A stretch of DNA of 64,000 bases, from the NCBI RefSeq assembly GCF_003268275.1, contig NZ_QLYR01000001.1:620001-684000 (forward strand), given 5' to 3'. The DNA is from Hydrogeniiclostridium mannosilyticum. GTDB taxonomy: Bacteria; Bacillota; Clostridia; Oscillospirales; Acutalibacteraceae. Of the stretch, positions 63,431 through 64,000 are shown piece by piece (position 1 is the stretch's first letter; every line of letters begins with the position of its first letter). The notes under the pieces are model-generated. The model did no database searches and was not told the origin of the DNA. It worked only from the letters and a program-made list of their open reading frames with translations. Both the position numbers and the translations under genes were made by a program.

Positions 63431-63483
63431 GCGGGGCGCAAATTGCGGGCAGAACCCGGCGGCACTCCAAGGTCAAGCGCAAA

Positions 63484-63517
63484 GAGGCCCGGTGCTTTTT
63501 CTAAAGCACCGGGCCTC
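63484..63517. terminator. Bidirectional terminator between abfA and the purine permease gene
   Basis: GAGGCCCGGTGCTTT and AAAGCACCGGGCCTC form a 15-bp stem with a 4-base loop and T6 after it, between the convergent genes ending at 63430 and 63535. Confidence 0.92.
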
Positions 63518-63534
63518 TTTTTTCAGAGCAGTAA

Positions 63535-64000
63535 TTATCCGATAATCAGGGTTGCAATCCGAATGGCAAAGAGTGCGAAAGCCACCCACATAACCGGATG
63601 GATATCCTTGATCTTGCCGGTGCAAACCTTCAAAATTACCCAAACGATAATGCCGAACATAATACCGTTGGCAATGGAGTAGGAGAACGGCATCATAATC
63701 AGGGCGACAAAACCGCCGATTACATCCGCAATATCCCCGTCGAATTTCATCTTGAGCACAGACTTCATCATCAGCAGGCCGACAAATACCAGCGCCGGTG
63801 TGGTGGCAAAGCTGGGAATCGCCAGGAAGATTGGAGAGAGGAAGAGTGCAATAATGAACATTGCCGCAGTTGTAAGTGCCGTCAGGCCGGTGCGGCCGCC
63901 TTCGGCAACACCTGCGGTGGACTCTACAAAGCTGGTAACCGTGGAGGTACCCAGGCAGGCGCCCGCAACAGTGCCGACTGCATCACTCAACAAGGCTGCG
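63535..64000 (-). CDS. NCS2/AzgA-type purine permease, C-terminal part (cut by window edge)
   Basis: About 154 residues visible and open to the window edge; the frame continues past the TTG that could be mistaken for a start. GTSTVTSFVESTAGVAEGGRTGLTALTT is the hallmark AzgA/PbuG block, here seen as SFVESTAGVAEGGRTGL. Four further membrane helices follow. AzgA-type NCS2 carriers import guanine or hypoxanthine. The upstream portion, with the other helices and any purine riboswitch, is outside the window. Confidence 0.88.
   Translation of the reverse strand, partial: AALLSDAVGTVAGACLGTSTVTSFVESTAGVAEGGRTGLTALTTAAMFIIALFLSPIFLAIPSFATTPALVFVGLLMMKSVLKMKFDGDIADVIGGFVALIMMPFSYSIANGIMFGIIVWVILKVCTGKIKDIHPVMWVAFALFAIRIATLIIG

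Noticed and set aside
1-64000. CRISPR arrays, tRNA or rRNA genes and insertion sequences
   Set aside because: None seen: no regularly spaced repeats, no cloverleaf or rRNA-like stretches, and no transposase frames with terminal repeats.

Overview
This window reads as the chromosome of a Gram-positive anaerobe of the class Clostridia, most likely an Oscillospirales/Ruminococcaceae-type organism. The grounds are strong AGGAGG-type ribosome binding sites, frequent TTG/GTG starts, TTGACA-17-TATAAT promoters, a T-box leader in front of leuA, RqcH, an SpoVB-like flippase, and the GlgC/GlgD pair of clostridial glycogen operons. By eye most of the window is moderately GC-rich. The stretch from about 10.6 to 16.4 kb is clearly AT-rich. 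I found no rRNA, tRNA, CRISPR array, integrase or insertion sequence.

Layout. 0-7.6 kb, mostly minus strand: a partial GNAT acetyltransferase, a secreted protein with a dockerin-like tail, an aromatic-acid-exporter-like membrane protein, a HAD phosphatase, two lipid-linked-glycan flippases, a PAP2 phosphatase and a CmpB-family membrane protein. 7.6-10.6 kb, plus strand: prmA, a small membrane protein, a trans-aconitate-methyltransferase-like protein and a polysaccharide deacetylase. 10.6-16.4 kb: an AT-rich surface-glycan island with its own consensus promoter. It holds a 1029-aa GT2-HAD (COG5610-like) fusion, and a PP-loop/polysaccharide-pyruvyltransferase fusion that is split by a one-base slip in a T7 tract. 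16.4-25.2 kb: HAD phosphatase; ECF transporter S component behind a terminator/antiterminator leader; DUF3842; sugar O-acetyltransferase; a self-regulated MarR plus heterodimeric ABC exporter operon; and a URO-D/MtaA-like protein.

25-36.3 kb: glycosidase-like protein, thioredoxin, cyclophilin lipoprotein, S1-domain protein, NlpC/P60 wall hydrolase behind WalR-like boxes, RqcH, a compact gene-free structured region (candidate ncRNA), Nif3-family protein and TrmK, DUF1858 and zinc-ribbon proteins. 36.4-50.6 kb: sigma-70 family factor, ComM/YifB ATPase, Cof-type phosphatase, AzlCD, leuA-leuB under a Leu (CTC) T-box, histidine phosphatase with YwlG, an XRE regulator, a CE15-like esterase, a Nudix hydrolase and a frameshifted GH3 N-acetylhexosaminidase. 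50.6-63.4 kb: the glycogen operon glgB-glgC-glgD-glgA, then an orphan glycosidase, a GH78-like rhamnosidase and, divergently, a GH51 arabinofuranosidase. The right edge cuts an AzgA-type purine permease.

Together the window shows carbohydrate storage and plant-glycan hydrolysis, envelope glycan assembly and wall remodelling, leucine synthesis and export, and a drug-efflux unit. The least explained items are the slip-split PP-loop/pyruvyltransferase gene beside the GT2-HAD fusion, the structured region upstream of rqcH, and the ECF leader.
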